From: an uncultured Flavobacteriales bacterium
Lineage (GTDB): Bacteria; Bacteroidota; Bacteroidia; Flavobacteriales; Crocinitomicaceae
Assembly: GCA_946886545.1 (NCBI GenBank)
Contig: CAMPIU010000148.1
Span: 1-7,324, forward strand
Direction of reading: 5' to 3'
Length of the DNA: 7,324 bases
Each line of letters starts with the position of its first letter. Within the stretch, counting starts at the first letter, position 1. Positions 6,481-7,324 of this stretch are shown here, piece by piece. The notes under the pieces are model-generated. The model saw only the letters and a list, made by a program, of their open reading frames with translations, had not been told where the DNA came from and did not search any database. Both the position numbers and the translations under genes were made by a program.

Positions 6481-6999
6481 TTAAGAAACCAATTTTTGTT
6501 TTAATACGGAACGTGCATAATTTAATTGAGATTTGGTAGTCCCTATCGAGATTTCCAGTTCTTCTGCAATTTCAGAATGCGACCATCCTTCCAATGCGTA
6601 TAATTTCAACACCAAACCTGCTTTTGTTGGCAACAAGTTGATTTCCTCCAGTACTTTTGCAAAAGGAATTCCTGATTCCAATTCGCTTTCCTCCTGGTCC
6701 ACGAAAGGAATATCTCCCAATTGGGTGAAATTCTTTCTTTTTCGCAGTGTTTGAAGGCAGCAATTCACGGTCACTCTTCGCATCCAGCCCTCAAATGAAC
6801 CGGTAAATGTATAGGAACCAATATTTTTATAAATGTGCATGTAGGCATCGTGCAGCATGTCTTCCGCATCCTGTGTATCGGAACCGTACAACTTGCAGAC
6901 TTTGAATAAATCCTTGGAGAAAAGACGATACAAGCGTTCCTGTGCAGATCGTTCCCAATTTGCACAGCCTTCTATGATATCTTTATACTCTGCAGACAT
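6481..6999 (-). CDS. ECF-family RNA polymerase sigma factor
   Basis: This 172-residue protein has only the sigma-2 and sigma-4 domains, as expected for extracytoplasmic-function sigma factors. Sigma-2 covers about 17-88, with DAEDMLHDAYMHIYKNI (44-60) for core binding and FEGWMRRVTVN (69-79) for -10 recognition. The linker is acidic (100-109, DQEESELES). Sigma-4 covers about 120-170, with a helix-turn-helix around GWSHSEIAEELEISIGTTKS (138-157) and the closing YARSVLKQKL. The wording fits Bacteroidota ECFs that sit beside membrane anti-sigma genes (ECF21-like, by resemblance only). Its ATG overlaps the stop of the upstream gene as TAATG, and its TAA is 1 nt before the ATG of the anti-sigma/barrel gene, so translation of all three is probably coupled. 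It has no C-terminal sensor extension, so control should come from the neighbouring anti-sigma. Confidence 0.93.
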   Translation of the reverse strand: MSAEYKDIIEGCANWERSAQERLYRLFSKDLFKVCKLYGSDTQDAEDMLHDAYMHIYKNIGSYTFTGSFEGWMRRVTVNCCLQTLRKRKNFTQLGDIPFVDQEESELESGIPFAKVLEEINLLPTKAGLVLKLYALEGWSHSEIAEELEISIGTTKSQLNYARSVLKQKLVS

Positions 7000-7324
7000 T
7001 ATTCAACTTTTAACACCAATGCATTGGGTATTTGTTCGGTGATCTTGTTAAACATCTGAACGTTATAATCATTATTAATTACCACAGTTGGAATACCATT
7101 TTGATTCGGTTTTGCCGGATCATTTGACAAACTGCTTGGAATAGTTGAGAATAGTTTGTTGATATCAAATCCAATATAAACCTGGTAATTTTTCTTCTTT
7201 TGAAGGAAGAATGGATTCAGGATTTTGAAATTCAAATCATCCAAATTCGTCCACTCAATTACCATAGGAAAAGTCTCAGTCCCTTTAGTATAAACTCCTT
7301 CTAGACGAACTGATGGATTATTCG
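6999..7324 (-). CDS. Unidentified protein, C-terminal part only (cut by window edge)
   Basis: The frame is open from the window edge at 7324 to the TAA at 7001-6999, giving 107 visible residues (first complete codon at 7322). A Met at residue 20 (7265) is probably internal, because the 19 codons before it are open and protein-like (SVRLEGVYTKGTETF). Short alternating hydrophobic stretches (VRLEGVY, FPMVIEW, YQVYIGFDINKLF, TVVINN, ALVLKV) suggest a beta-rich fold of the sort seen in periplasmic or lipoprotein domains. I do not recognise a family. No membrane helix is visible; a signal peptide would lie outside the window. The stop overlaps the sigma ATG (TAATG), so it is the upstream partner of the sigma/anti-sigma pair, perhaps a regulon member or envelope sensor component. 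Confidence 0.8.
   Translation of the reverse strand, partial: NNPSVRLEGVYTKGTETFPMVIEWTNLDDLNFKILNPFFLQKKKNYQVYIGFDINKLFSTIPSSLSNDPAKPNQNGIPTVVINNDYNVQMFNKITEQIPNALVLKVE

Noticed and set aside
1..7324. CRISPR array, tRNA, rRNA, transposase, phage or toxin-antitoxin genes
   Set aside because: No regularly spaced direct repeats, cloverleaf with an anticodon arm, rRNA segment or recognisable mobile-element protein was seen on either strand.

Overview
The window looks like a piece of a Bacteroidota chromosome, most likely Flavobacteriales. The reasons are the low G+C, two promoter boxes of the Bacteroidota type (TAnnTTTG) with little sign of Shine-Dalgarno sequences, the style of the SUF proteins, and an ECF sigma factor next to a cell-envelope-spanning anti-sigma/beta-barrel protein, an architecture known only from this phylum. 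A Fluviicola-like (Crocinitomicaceae) origin is a guess, not a demonstration.

Bases 1-4061 (+ strand) hold a compact iron-sulfur cluster assembly operon: sufA (A-type carrier), sufB, sufC and sufD, which supply the SufBC2D scaffold/ATPase. A promoter -7 box lies at 13-20 and a strong intrinsic terminator at 4031-4061 directly after sufD. The desulfurase (SufS) and sulfur-transfer (SufE) genes are not in the operon. Gaps are 18 nt (sufA-sufB) and 8 nt (sufC-sufD), but the 111-nt sufB-sufC gap carries a C/G-run inverted repeat element that should fold strongly in the mRNA.

Bases 4102-4845 (+) hold tlyA, an S4-domain rRNA 2'-O-methyltransferase. Its -7 box sits so close to the preferred ATG that the mRNA may be leaderless. 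A convergent intergenic region (4846-5117) follows. It contains a possible dispersed repeat, a terminator that works best for the minus strand, and a 12-bp perfect inverted repeat that can form a branched RNA in the 3' UTR of the minus-strand operon.

Bases 5118-7324 (- strand, read from right to left) hold a tightly coupled three-gene unit: the C-terminal part of an unidentified gene that runs off the window, an ECF sigma factor (stop and start overlap as TAATG), and, 1 nt further, a 453-residue protein. That protein has a cytoplasmic N-terminus with a tandemly duplicated Trp-rich module, one membrane helix, a linker of about 150 residues and a C-terminal 8-stranded outer-membrane beta-barrel ending in Phe. 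This matches the layout of the dual membrane-spanning anti-sigma (Dma) family described with ECF sigma Das1 in Bacteroides thetaiotaomicron. It is the most interesting content of the window: one polypeptide that could connect the outer membrane directly to transcription. The inducing signal and the regulon cannot be read from this sequence.
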